Shown here: positions 1 through 7,270 of the stretch, piece by piece
Numbering within the stretch: the first letter of the stretch is position 1
Layout of the letters: each line of letters begins with the position of its first letter
Source of the DNA: Lachnospira sp. UBA5912
GTDB lineage: Bacteria; Bacillota; Clostridia; Lachnospirales; Lachnospiraceae
DNA: 24,185 nt
Direction: 5' to 3'
NCBI GenBank assembly: GCA_002435585.1
Contig: DJDY01000009.1
Coordinates: forward strand, 890 to 25,074
Notes under the pieces: model-generated
Databases searched by the model: none
The model's input: only the letters and a program-made list of their open reading frames with translations
Told to the model about the DNA's origin: nothing
Position numbers and translations under genes: made by a program

Positions 1-432
1 ATGGCAGATGCATGGCATCATCGTTCAGATGCGTTTTCATCAATAGGAGCGCTTATAGGTATAGCCGGTGCAAGACTTGGATTTCCAGTTATGGATTCAA
101 TCGCCAGTCTGATTATATTCGTATTTATCATAAAGGCAGCCTATGATATATTCAAAGATGCGATAGACAAGATGGTAGATCACGCATGTGATGATGAGAC
201 AGTAAGTCAGATACGTGAATGTGTTATGAAGCATAAGGATGTTTTGGGAATAGATATGCTCCAGACACGTATATTTGGAAATAAGATATATGTGGATCTT
301 GAGATAGCAACAGATGGCTCATATACACTTAACAAGGCACATACAATAGCTGAATCGGTTCACAATGACATAGAAAAGAGCTTTCCTAAAGTAAAACATA
401 TAATGGTACATGTAAATCCGGCAAGTGTATAA
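1..432 (+). CDS. Cation diffusion facilitator (CDF) transporter, C-terminal part (5' end outside window)
   Basis: This is the C-terminal 143 residues of a CDF-family metal-cation/proton antiporter in the cytoplasmic membrane. The opening residues ADAWHHRSDA carry the HxxxD metal-site motif of transmembrane segment 5 (H6 and D10 here). A hydrophobic helix follows (about residues 29-50), then the cytoplasmic dimerisation domain with the usual alternating strand/helix pattern, ending in KHIMVHVNPAS. Family members are about 290-390 residues with four more helices upstream of this motif, so the first ATG seen here is almost certainly internal and the gene starts before base 1. The metal (Zn, Mn, Fe or Co) cannot be told from this part. 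A strong terminator follows about 110 bp downstream. Confidence 0.9.
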   Translation: MADAWHHRSDAFSSIGALIGIAGARLGFPVMDSIASLIIFVFIIKAAYDIFKDAIDKMVDHACDDETVSQIRECVMKHKDVLGIDMLQTRIFGNKIYVDLEIATDGSYTLNKAHTIAESVHNDIEKSFPKVKHIMVHVNPASV

Positions 433-544
433 ATATCAGATGTGTAGGCCAACATGGACAAGAATTTCAAAGCAATGGAGCAATCCTTATACAGCAGGTG
501 ATTGGGAATTTATTTTTGACATTTGCTTCATATTATCATAAGAG

Positions 545-593
545 CAGGGAAACAATCATAAAGTATGATATTTATGATTGTTTCCCTGTTTTT
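545..593 (+). terminator. Rho-independent terminator after the CDF transporter
   Basis: A perfect 18-bp stem (545-562 pairs with 571-588) has an 8-nt loop and is followed by TTTTT at 589-593. It separates the CDF gene from the TetR unit. Confidence 0.93.
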
Positions 594-601
594 ATATAAA
601 C

Positions 602-630
602 TTGATAATTTGGTGATTTATATATATAAT
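602..630 (+). promoter_or_regulatory. Predicted vegetative promoter of the tetR-like gene
   Basis: TTGATA at 602-607 and a consensus TATAAT at 625-630 are separated by exactly 17 bp. The predicted transcription start is near 637, about 45 nt before the GTG start codon. Confidence 0.75.
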
Positions 631-681
631 CAGTCATTAATAGAAGAATAGTATTGTCTATGAAAGAAGGTATGAGTAAGA

Positions 682-1272
682 GTGAGAAGAACAAGGGAAG
701 AGGCAGAGGAAACGAGAAGAAAGATTATTGAGGCGTGTTATGAGGTTATCCTTGAAAAAGGATATGAAAATATGACAAGAGATGATATAGCCTCTAAGTT
801 GGGAATGACAAGAGGGGCTGTTAACTGGCATTTTAAAGATAAAGAGGAGATGTATATAGTTACATTAAATGCTGTCCTTGATAAGCTAAGAACAAGAAGA
901 GAAGAATATATTAACGATAACGGACTTACTGTAAAAGAAAAATTACATGGATTATATATGGAACCTGTGCAGAATGCTGAGTATTTTCATTTTATTAATC
1001 ATATACCACATTATCTTCTTCTTAAAGATGAATTCAAATGTATAGAGAAAAGAAAAAATGATAACAGAATATGGTTTATAGCGTATATGAAAGAATGCCT
1101 TATACAATATGAGAAAGAGAATAATTGTCATCTTAATAATTCCAAGGATATTATGGCACAGATGCTTTATCTGTTATATGAGGGACTTCATAACAGAAAT
1201 ACATGTAAGGAGTATGAAACAGTAGATTTTTTATCATACCTTGATGATTATTTTGACATGATTATCAAGTGA
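682..1272 (+). CDS. TetR/AcrR-family transcriptional regulator
   Basis: A 196-residue DNA-binding repressor of the TetR family. Residues 1-60 form the N-terminal helix-turn-helix domain, with the typical run TRDDIASKLGMTRGAVNWHF (about residues 31-50) and the following F/W-K-K/D-K-E-E signature. The C-terminal 130 residues are the variable ligand-binding/dimer domain. The start is GTG at 682: it is the first possible start after an in-frame stop at 673-675, and GAAGG at 666-670 is a suitable ribosome binding site. An ATG at 672 is in another frame. The gene has its own promoter and lies directly upstream of a transporter whose promoter overlaps an inverted repeat, so it probably controls that transporter or the peptide module. 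The ligand is unknown. Confidence 0.9.
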   Translation: MRRTREEAEETRRKIIEACYEVILEKGYENMTRDDIASKLGMTRGAVNWHFKDKEEMYIVTLNAVLDKLRTRREEYINDNGLTVKEKLHGLYMEPVQNAEYFHFINHIPHYLLLKDEFKCIEKRKNDNRIWFIAYMKECLIQYEKENNCHLNNSKDIMAQMLYLLYEGLHNRNTCKEYETVDFLSYLDDYFDMIIK

Positions 1273-1343
1273 TATTTGCCAGAGATTTACAATAGCAAAT
1301 CTTAAAAAGCTGAAAAAAATATGAAAAATAAATAAAAAAGGTA

Positions 1344-1372
1344 TTGACATATGTTTATTTAGATGTTATACA
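1344..1372 (+). promoter_or_regulatory. Predicted promoter of the yfcC-like gene (extended -10)
   Basis: TTGACA at 1344-1349, a 17-bp spacer, then TATACA at 1367-1372 preceded by TG at 1364-1365 (extended -10). The predicted start of transcription is near 1379, giving a leader of about 170 nt. Confidence 0.65.
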
Positions 1373-1391
1373 TACATATATAAATGTATAA
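1366..1391 (+). promoter_or_regulatory. Inverted repeat over the -10/start site, candidate TetR operator
   Basis: TTATACAT (1366-1373) and ATGTATAA (1384-1391) form a perfect 8-bp inverted repeat with a 10-bp spacer. It covers the -10 box and predicted start of the transporter promoter. The position and the adjacent TetR gene suggest an operator, but AT-rich DNA yields such repeats by chance. Confidence 0.45.
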
Positions 1392-1411
1392 TAACTTAAC
1401 GGATATGACAA

Positions 1412-1466
1412 AGGGGTCAGAACGGATAGATACCGGAAGGTATTATTTGTTTTGACCCCTGTTTTT
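1412..1466 (+). terminator. Terminator-like hairpin in the yfcC-like leader
   Basis: An outer stem of 12 bp (1412-1423 with 1449-1460, one G-U) encloses a small hairpin ATACC-GGAA-GGTAT (1430-1443). TTTTT follows at 1462-1466. It lies downstream of the predicted promoter and 85 nt before the transporter start codon, so it could be an attenuator. Alternatively it simply terminates the tetR transcript, with another unseen promoter serving the transporter. Confidence 0.7.
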
Positions 1467-1550
1467 ATATATGCAGCCTACAAATATAAAGATAGTTAGT
1501 CATTAAATGTTGTTATTAGCATAAGACAGACGTATTAAGGAGGAAAAAAG

Positions 1551-2939
1551 ATGGATAACACTAAGAAAGAAAAGAAAATACGTTTTCCACATGAGTTTAT
1601 AATAATACTGGCTCTTGTGGTATTGGCATGCATACTTACATATATCGTGCCAGCAGGTAACTATGCAAGAGTTAAGACAGAATCAGGTACTTCAGTTGTA
1701 GATGCTACAAGTTTTTCCTATGTGGCACGTACACCAGAAAGTATTTTTAAGATTCCATCAGATATAGTTGATGGTTTTTATAATGCAAGACAGCTTATAT
1801 TTGCAATTCTTATATTTACAGGAGCCATGCAGATAGTTATGGCAACGGGAGCCATGCAGAATCTTACAGGAGTTATTATTCAGAAATTCGGTAGAAAGCA
1901 GTCAATAGCGATAGCTATAATAATGTCAGTAGTAGCAGTGCTTAGTTCACCTATGGGATATAATCCTTTCATAGCATTTGTGCCACTTGGATTATTCTTA
2001 GCAGTGTCTATGGGATATGATGCAGTAGTTGGTGTTGCTATATTCTGTCTGGCAGCAGCTATGGGACCAAATGCAGGTATGTTAAACCCATCAACAACAG
2101 GTGTTGGTAACGAATTAGCAGGTCTTCCAACATTCTATGGATTTGGATATAGATGTGTAGGTTTTGTGTTAATAACAGCAGTTACAATAATATATGTTAT
2201 AAGATATGCTAACAAGGTCAAGGCAGATCCAACAAAGAGTCTTGTATATGGTATTCCACAGAATATTACATATGAAGATGATGGTAAGGAAAAAAAGATA
2301 TCATTCAGACAGCTTCTTGTTTTGTTAGCTGTACTTGTTGGTGTTGTAATCCTTATTATAGGATGTACTAAGTTAAGCTGGGGCTTTAAGCAGATGTCTG
2401 CTTTCTTCCTTGTATTTGGACCTGTATGTGGTCTTATATATGGAACAAAGCCTAATGATATATGTAATCAGTTTGTTGACGGCTGCAGGATGGTAGTAAG
2501 AGCTATTATTCTTATAGGTATGGCTTACTCAATATCAGTAGTTTTAAAGAATGGTAACATACTTGATACTATCGTGTATGGAGTATCTAATCTTCTTAAC
2601 TATATACCAACATGGCTTCAGGCTCCTGGCATGCTTGTTATACATACTATCATCAACTTCTTTATAACATCAGGTAATGGACAGGCAGTAGTAACTATGC
2701 CAGTAATGCTTCCAGTAGCTAACATTATTGGAATGTCACCAGAAACAGCTATACTTGCACTTAACTATGGTGATGGATTTACTAATATTATATTCCCACA
2801 TTCAGCAGCACTTATGAGTTTCCTTGCATTATCTAATGTTCCATATCATAAGTGGCTTAAGTTTGTAGGAAAGCTTGTTCTTATATGGTATGTAATCGGA
2901 TTCGCATTATTAATAGTTGCACAGGCAATAGGATACTAG
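1551..2939 (+). CDS. YfcC/DcuC-family membrane carrier (peptide or basic amino acid transport likely)
   Basis: A 462-residue polytopic membrane protein of the YfcC group within the DcuC/C4-dicarboxylate anaerobic carrier superfamily, which also includes arginine/ornithine antiporters. It has about 11-12 hydrophobic segments, a short basic N-terminus (KKEKKIRFPHEF), the characteristic first-helix end TYIVPAGNYAR, and re-entrant-type motifs SSPMGYNPF and GPNAGMLNPSTTGVGNELAG. A second-half motif TSGNGQAVVTMPVM is followed by LNYGDGFTNIIFPHSA. AAGGAGG (about 1539-1545) is well placed before the ATG. Family members often neighbour M20 peptidases, as here, so import of peptides or modified amino acids, or exchange of amino acids, is likely. 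The substrate cannot be read from sequence. Confidence 0.85.
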   Translation: MDNTKKEKKIRFPHEFIIILALVVLACILTYIVPAGNYARVKTESGTSVVDATSFSYVARTPESIFKIPSDIVDGFYNARQLIFAILIFTGAMQIVMATGAMQNLTGVIIQKFGRKQSIAIAIIMSVVAVLSSPMGYNPFIAFVPLGLFLAVSMGYDAVVGVAIFCLAAAMGPNAGMLNPSTTGVGNELAGLPTFYGFGYRCVGFVLITAVTIIYVIRYANKVKADPTKSLVYGIPQNITYEDDGKEKKISFRQLLVLLAVLVGVVILIIGCTKLSWGFKQMSAFFLVFGPVCGLIYGTKPNDICNQFVDGCRMVVRAIILIGMAYSISVVLKNGNILDTIVYGVSNLLNYIPTWLQAPGMLVIHTIINFFITSGNGQAVVTMPVMLPVANIIGMSPETAILALNYGDGFTNIIFPHSAALMSFLALSNVPYHKWLKFVGKLVLIWYVIGFALLIVAQAIGY

Positions 2940-2966
2940 TCATTTAACGGGTAAAGAAAAATATTG

Positions 2967-3010
2967 GTTCAGGGTCAGATATTAATATTAATATAATGCT
3001 GATCCTGGAC
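2967..3010 (+). terminator. Hairpin after the yfcC-like gene, weak terminator candidate
   Basis: GTTCAGGGTCAG (2967-2978) pairs along all 12 positions with CTGATCCTGGAC (2999-3010), counting two G-U pairs. The 20-nt loop is AT-rich and itself self-complementary. There is no T-tract after it, so it may be an mRNA 3'-end stabiliser or processing structure rather than a true terminator. Confidence 0.45.
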
Positions 3011-3169
3011 TTAGTCATATATAGAAATAAACCAGCAGAATAATAGATATGCAATATAAAACAATTAAGTTAGTATAAAAAATCTATGCAGAGTATGAAA
3101 TTAATTATAAAATATGTGGGATTAATATTAAGTTAATGTTTTATAATTGTATACATGATGAGGATAAAT

Positions 3170-4414
3170 ATGAAAAAAGGTTATGCAAAAATGGCAGCAG
3201 TACTGTCAGTATCTACTATAACAATTCTTGGAAGTACAGCTGTATCTCCAGCGTTATCAGGAATAAAAAGCGCATTTCCACAGATGAGTGATGCATGGAT
3301 ACAGATGATACTTACATTGCCAACTTTACTTATAATACCATCGTGTCTTTTATGCAGGTATGCAATAAGTAAAATGGGTCAGAAGAATGTATTATTGATG
3401 GGTATAATAATATATCTTATAGGAGGTCTTGGTTCAGGACTTGCCCCTGACTTCTATATGCTTCTTGCTTTCAGGGGAATACTTGGAATAGGATGTGGTT
3501 TTATAACCCCGATGGCACAGAATCTTATAAGCAGTAATTTCACTGGTGAAACCAGACAGAAGCTTACGTCATATTCAGCTTCAGCTTCGTACCTTATGGG
3601 AATAATCGCATCATTTCTTGTAGGAAGATTAGTTGGAATCAACTGGAGAATGGCATTTCTTATATATCTTATAGCATTTGTTGTATTGCTTCTTAATATT
3701 ATATATCTTCCTGATGACAGAAAGAAGAATGTTAAAGATTTGTCTGGCAGTGATACTAATGAAAATACAGTTGATAATGTCATGGAAGCTGTAAAGTCTG
3801 TAAGAGCAACAGATGACAGCAAAGCAGTTAACAAAGGACTTAATGTAAAAGCTATTCTTGTTATGATTGCCATGTTTGGCATAAATGGTGCTTTCTATAC
3901 ATTTTCGGCGAGCATATCTTTGTTTATGCGTACGGAAGGTATAGGTAATGAAACAAGCTCTGGAATAGTTGTTTCAGCATTTATGATATGTGGTTTTATT
4001 ATAGGACTTATTGTTCATCCTGTAAGAAAAATATTAAAAGAATATACAATAGTACTTGGCTGTTTTATGATGGGTGCCGGATACATGCTGCTTTCACAGT
4101 CTGAAAACATACCTGTGCTTATGATTGCAGCAGCTATGGTTGGTGGAAGTTATAGCATATTATATTCAGAAGTATTTACTAAGATAAGACAGGCAGCACG
4201 AAGCGAGGAGGAAACAACAACACTGGTAACATATACCACGGCATGTATGTTTCTTGGACAGGCATTATCACAATACATACTTCGTGGCGTTGAGTGTGTT
4301 GCTGGCATTTCAGGTTATAGATTCAGATTTATATTTGTTGGAGCATTATTGCTAATAAGTATGGCAGGCTGTATTATAAAAAATATAGTAACTTCAAGAA
4401 AAACAGTTGGATAA
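3170..4414 (+). CDS. Major facilitator superfamily (MFS) transporter
   Basis: A 414-residue MFS permease with about 12 transmembrane helices in two halves. A hydrophilic central loop (about residues 182-225, rich in D, N, K and S) divides them. Visible family features are the first-helix region with STAVSPALSGIKSAFP, the loop 2-3 region after CRYAISKMGQKNVLLMG, and FRGILGIGCGFITPMAQNLI in helix 4. The start chosen is ATG 3170 because GATGAGGA (3157-3164) sits 5 nt before it. The in-frame ATGs at 3155 and 3158 lie upstream of or inside that site and lack one of their own. It sits between the YfcC carrier and the M20 peptidases, suggesting transport of a related small molecule or export of a product. 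The substrate is unknown. Confidence 0.85.
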   Translation: MKKGYAKMAAVLSVSTITILGSTAVSPALSGIKSAFPQMSDAWIQMILTLPTLLIIPSCLLCRYAISKMGQKNVLLMGIIIYLIGGLGSGLAPDFYMLLAFRGILGIGCGFITPMAQNLISSNFTGETRQKLTSYSASASYLMGIIASFLVGRLVGINWRMAFLIYLIAFVVLLLNIIYLPDDRKKNVKDLSGSDTNENTVDNVMEAVKSVRATDDSKAVNKGLNVKAILVMIAMFGINGAFYTFSASISLFMRTEGIGNETSSGIVVSAFMICGFIIGLIVHPVRKILKEYTIVLGCFMMGAGYMLLSQSENIPVLMIAAAMVGGSYSILYSEVFTKIRQAARSEEETTTLVTYTTACMFLGQALSQYILRGVECVAGISGYRFRFIFVGALLLISMAGCIIKNIVTSRKTVG

Positions 4415-4532
4415 TCCAGACAATTGTTAAGCAAGCCTGTCAAAGCATATATAAAGGTCTGTAGATATTATAATAGGAACTATTAAACATGGTATACAAT
4501 CATATTGTAAAGAAAGGCAAGGAGGACTACTT

Positions 4533-5744
4533 ATGATTATTGAAAATGAGAAGATAAAAAATGCACTTGAATTCATTAAGGCAGAGGACGAGAACACAAC
4601 AAAGGAAACTCTGGCGATGTGTCAGATTCCAGCGCCATCACATCAGGAAAAAGAAAAAGCAGAATACGTCATGAAGAAATTCAAAGAAATAGGTCTTTTG
4701 GATGTTCATATGGATGAGGTATGGAATGTGCTTGGAACATGGAAGGGAACCAAAGACGGACCAGTTATAATGCTTGCGGCACATACAGATACGGTATTTC
4801 CTATTGATACAGATGTTACAGTAAAGAAAGAGGGCAACAGATATTTCTGCCCCGGAATTAATGATGATACACATGCAGTAGCTGAAATAATGGCAGTTGC
4901 AAAGGCTATGGTAAAGTACGACATACATACTAAGGGTGATATAATATTCTGTGCTAATGTATGTGAGGAAGGTCTTGGAGATCTTAAAGGTGTGAAATAC
5001 ATATTCAATAATCCGAACAATATAGATGCATTTGTATCAGTTGATAATCCTGTTACAGGTGGTGTTGTGTATACAGCAACTGGAAGTCATAGATATCAGG
5101 TTACATTTACCGGCAATGGTGGACATAGTTTTGCAGACTTTGGACTTCCTAATCCGATACATGCCATGGGAAGGGCTATTGCAACGATATCAGACTTTAA
5201 GGCACCTAAGTTTCCTAAGACAACCTTCAATGTTGGCGTTATAAATGGCGGAACATCTGTTAATACAATATCTGCCTCTGCTTCAATGCTTATGGACATA
5301 CGTTCTGACAGTGATGAAGAACTTGAAAGACTGACAAATGAGTTTATGGATGCTATCGAAAAGGCTGTCGAAGATGAGAATGCAAGATGGGATTCTGACA
5401 AGCCACAGGTAAAAGCAGAGATTGAGGTTAAAGGTGTAAGACCGGCAGGAACACAGGATTCAGACTGTCCTATAGTTACAGCAGCATTTGAGGCAGCTAA
5501 GCTTCTTGGTATAGAACCAGAGTTAAGAGATGAAAGCAGCACGGATGCCAACATTCCTATCAGTATGGGAATACCTGCAATAACGATAGGACGAGGTGGT
5601 GAAGAAGGCGGAGTACATACTGTACACGAGTGGTTTGAACCAGTTGATGCATGGTTAGGACCACAGAGAGATTTACTTTTAATGCTTATGCTTGCAGGAT
5701 ATGAAGATGAATATGAACCTGTTATTAAAGTAAGAAAGCATTAA
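4533..5744 (+). CDS. M20-family metallopeptidase, first copy
   Basis: A 403-residue cytoplasmic di-zinc hydrolase of the M20 family (peptidase T / carboxypeptidase G2 / aminoacylase group). Metal and catalytic residues are visible: H84 and D86 in AAHTDTVFP, D111/D112 in PGINDDTH, the general-base pair E145-E146 in CEEGLG, D171 in SVDN, and histidines 362/365 near the C-terminus in GGVHTVHEW. A lid/dimerisation domain (about 184-300, starting GSHRYQVTFTGNGGHSF) is inserted in the catalytic domain as usual. AAGGAGG lies just before the ATG. With the second copy downstream and carriers upstream it probably cleaves imported di-/oligopeptides or N-acyl amino acids. No signal peptide is seen. Confidence 0.9.
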   Translation: MIIENEKIKNALEFIKAEDENTTKETLAMCQIPAPSHQEKEKAEYVMKKFKEIGLLDVHMDEVWNVLGTWKGTKDGPVIMLAAHTDTVFPIDTDVTVKKEGNRYFCPGINDDTHAVAEIMAVAKAMVKYDIHTKGDIIFCANVCEEGLGDLKGVKYIFNNPNNIDAFVSVDNPVTGGVVYTATGSHRYQVTFTGNGGHSFADFGLPNPIHAMGRAIATISDFKAPKFPKTTFNVGVINGGTSVNTISASASMLMDIRSDSDEELERLTNEFMDAIEKAVEDENARWDSDKPQVKAEIEVKGVRPAGTQDSDCPIVTAAFEAAKLLGIEPELRDESSTDANIPISMGIPAITIGRGGEEGGVHTVHEWFEPVDAWLGPQRDLLLMLMLAGYEDEYEPVIKVRKH

Positions 5745-5838
5745 TAAAAATAAAGTATATTAGCAGGTAATCTGATACCAGTTTGTAAAAAAATATATTA
5801 AAAATGAGAAACAGTGTGATTGATTTGCACATGTGGGC

Positions 5839-5909
5839 TTTGTGTCTGTGCACATTTGACACAAACTCGTTATGCAGGAAAAACTTGTGCGGAAATGAGG
5901 ATTAGTATG
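5839..5909 (+). repeat. Repeated pseudoknot-forming leader element, copy 1
   Basis: This is the first of three closely similar 70-bp elements, each ending at a start codon. TTTGTGTC (5839-5846) pairs with GACACAAA (5858-5865) around an 11-nt loop. Loop bases 5849-5854 are complementary to 5886-5891 (one G-U), giving an H-type pseudoknot. A 20-nt linker containing CTCGTTATGC and an A-run separates the two stems. GGAAATGAGG follows, carrying the ribosome binding site of the second M20 gene. The element is open in the peptidase frame, so an N-terminal extension beginning at TTG 5820 is possible on paper, but copy 2 has an in-frame stop and the extension is unlikely to be made. Confidence 0.75.
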
Positions 5910-7040
5910 GATAAGAAAATATACGATAAATTCATAGAAGATAATAAAGAAGAGGCTGTTGAGCTTCTTATGACACTTGGAAAGATTCCGGCTCCAAGTC
6001 ATCACGAGGATAAAAGGGCAGAATTCTGTAAGAAGTGGTTTGAAAAAGAAGGCTGCAACGAAGTATGGATTGATGAAGCCAAGAACGTCGTATGTAAGTT
6101 TAACTGTGATAAATATGATGATATAACAGTATTTATGGCGCATATGGATGTTGTATTTGACGATACAGAAGAACTTCCTATGGTAAGGGAAGACAATATA
6201 CTTCGTGCCCCTGGTATAGGTGATGATACCTCCAATCTTGTTAATCTTATGATGGGTACAAGATTTCTTATACAGAACAAGGATAAGTTAAATACTGGTA
6301 TTATGATAGTTGCAAACAGCTGTGAGGAAGGGCTTGGAAACCTTAAGGGCTGTAAGGAAATATTTAACAATTATGGTGACAGGATTAAGAGATTCTATTC
6401 GTTTGATGGATATATGTCTCAGTGTACAAGCGTTGCAGTAGGTTCACATAGATACAGAATACAGGTGGTCGGAGAAGGCGGACATTCATATCTTAACTTT
6501 GGCAATGATAATGCCATACAGATAGCAGCCGAGCTTATAACAGAGTTATATAAGATAACACCACCAACAGATGAAAAGACAACATATAATGTAGGACGTA
6601 TAGAGGGAGGAAGTACAGTTAATTCGATTGCCCAGAATACAGTCATATTATATGAATACCGTTCAAGCAGTGAGAAGTGTCTTCAGATAATGAAGGACAA
6701 TCTGAATACTGTTATAGAAAGTTTCAGAAGCAGAGGAAAGAAAATCAATCTTGAAATACTTGGTATAAGACCAGGCTGTGGTGATGGTGATAAAACAGAA
6801 CTTAAAGAATGGACTAATAAAAACATAGAACTTATTCATAACTACTATGATGGAGAGATGGATCTTGGCCCATATTCAACAGATGCCAATATTCCATTAT
6901 CTAAAAATATACTTGCTAATACGATAGGTACTATTAAAGGTGCCAATGCACATAAGCGTGAAGAGTGGGTTGACCTTAACTCACTTCCACAGGGAATGGG
7001 TATAGTGCTTAGTCTGATTGGAAGTTATCTTGATGATTAA
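5907..7040 (+). CDS. M20-family metallopeptidase, second copy
   Basis: A 377-residue paralogue of the preceding peptidase with the same domain order. Visible residues are H79 and D81 (MAHMDVVF), D106/D107 (GIGDDTSN), E140-E141 (CEEGLGNLKG), D167 (SFDG) and a late histidine in ANAHKREEW. The lid domain begins at GSHRYRIQVVGEGGHSY. The start is ATG 5907, with GAGG at 5897-5900 six nt upstream. Longer versions starting near 5820 would translate the repeated leader element and are rejected. The 162-bp gap from the first copy, filled largely by the leader element, suggests separate post-transcriptional control. Sequence divergence between the two copies, for example SVDN versus SFDG, suggests different peptide preferences rather than recent duplication. 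Confidence 0.88.
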   Translation: MDKKIYDKFIEDNKEEAVELLMTLGKIPAPSHHEDKRAEFCKKWFEKEGCNEVWIDEAKNVVCKFNCDKYDDITVFMAHMDVVFDDTEELPMVREDNILRAPGIGDDTSNLVNLMMGTRFLIQNKDKLNTGIMIVANSCEEGLGNLKGCKEIFNNYGDRIKRFYSFDGYMSQCTSVAVGSHRYRIQVVGEGGHSYLNFGNDNAIQIAAELITELYKITPPTDEKTTYNVGRIEGGSTVNSIAQNTVILYEYRSSSEKCLQIMKDNLNTVIESFRSRGKKINLEILGIRPGCGDGDKTELKEWTNKNIELIHNYYDGEMDLGPYSTDANIPLSKNILANTIGTIKGANAHKREEWVDLNSLPQGMGIVLSLIGSYLDD

Positions 7041-7069
7041 GGAATAAAATATTAAATTATTATATTGAC

Positions 7070-7123
7070 AAAAGTGTACATATACTGTATATATTAACAT
7101 ATACAGTATATGTACACTTTTTT
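7070..7123 (+). terminator. Strong Rho-independent terminator after the M20 genes
   Basis: A perfect 23-bp stem (7070-7092 with 7099-7121) has a 6-nt loop ATTAAC, with a T-run at 7118-7123. It closes the peptide module. The A-run opening the left arm could support termination in the other direction too. Confidence 0.92.
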
Positions 7124-7160
7124 GTTTTATAGTTATTGTTTTATAAAAATAAATTTAAAA

Positions 7161-7189
7161 CTATATATGAGCAAATAAAGAAAATTGCT
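7161..7189 (+). promoter_or_regulatory. GAGCAAAT motif before the first ABC gene, candidate regulator site
   Basis: CTATATATGAGCAAAT (7161-7176) matches 15 of 16 bases of the left end of the foldback at 8840-8975. It contains the short inverted repeat AGCAA (7170-7174) / TTGCT (7185-7189), spacer 10 bp. As it occurs before both transcription units of the ABC/GntR cluster it may be bound by the GntR/YtrA-like protein. Confidence 0.45.
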
Positions 7190-7270
7190 AGGTAGTTTTA
7201 TATACTACTCAAAAGACGATAGTGTCAAATGACATATGAAAAAACAAAAAAACAGGGAGGGGAACTCTAT

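Noticed and set aside
1412..1461. Leader hairpin of the yfcC-like gene as a known riboswitch
   Set aside because: I could not match it to the guanidine, preQ1, ZTP or THF consensus features I know; it is reported only as a terminator/attenuator.
2973..2980. GGGTCAGA shared by the hairpins before (1414-1421) and after the yfcC-like gene as a common regulatory RNA
   Set aside because: The shared part is only 8 nt and the rest of the two hairpins differs in loop and closing structure, so chance is likely.
3155..3169. ATG 3155 as the start of the MFS gene
   Set aside because: No Shine-Dalgarno precedes it, whereas GATGAGGA is well placed for ATG 3170.
5858..5880. TTGACA in the repeated leader as a promoter -35 box
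   Set aside because: All three copies carry TTGACACAAAC, but no -10 sequence lies 16-18 bp downstream; the A-run is there instead. The bases are explained by the GACACAAA stem arm, and the ribosome binding site follows almost directly.
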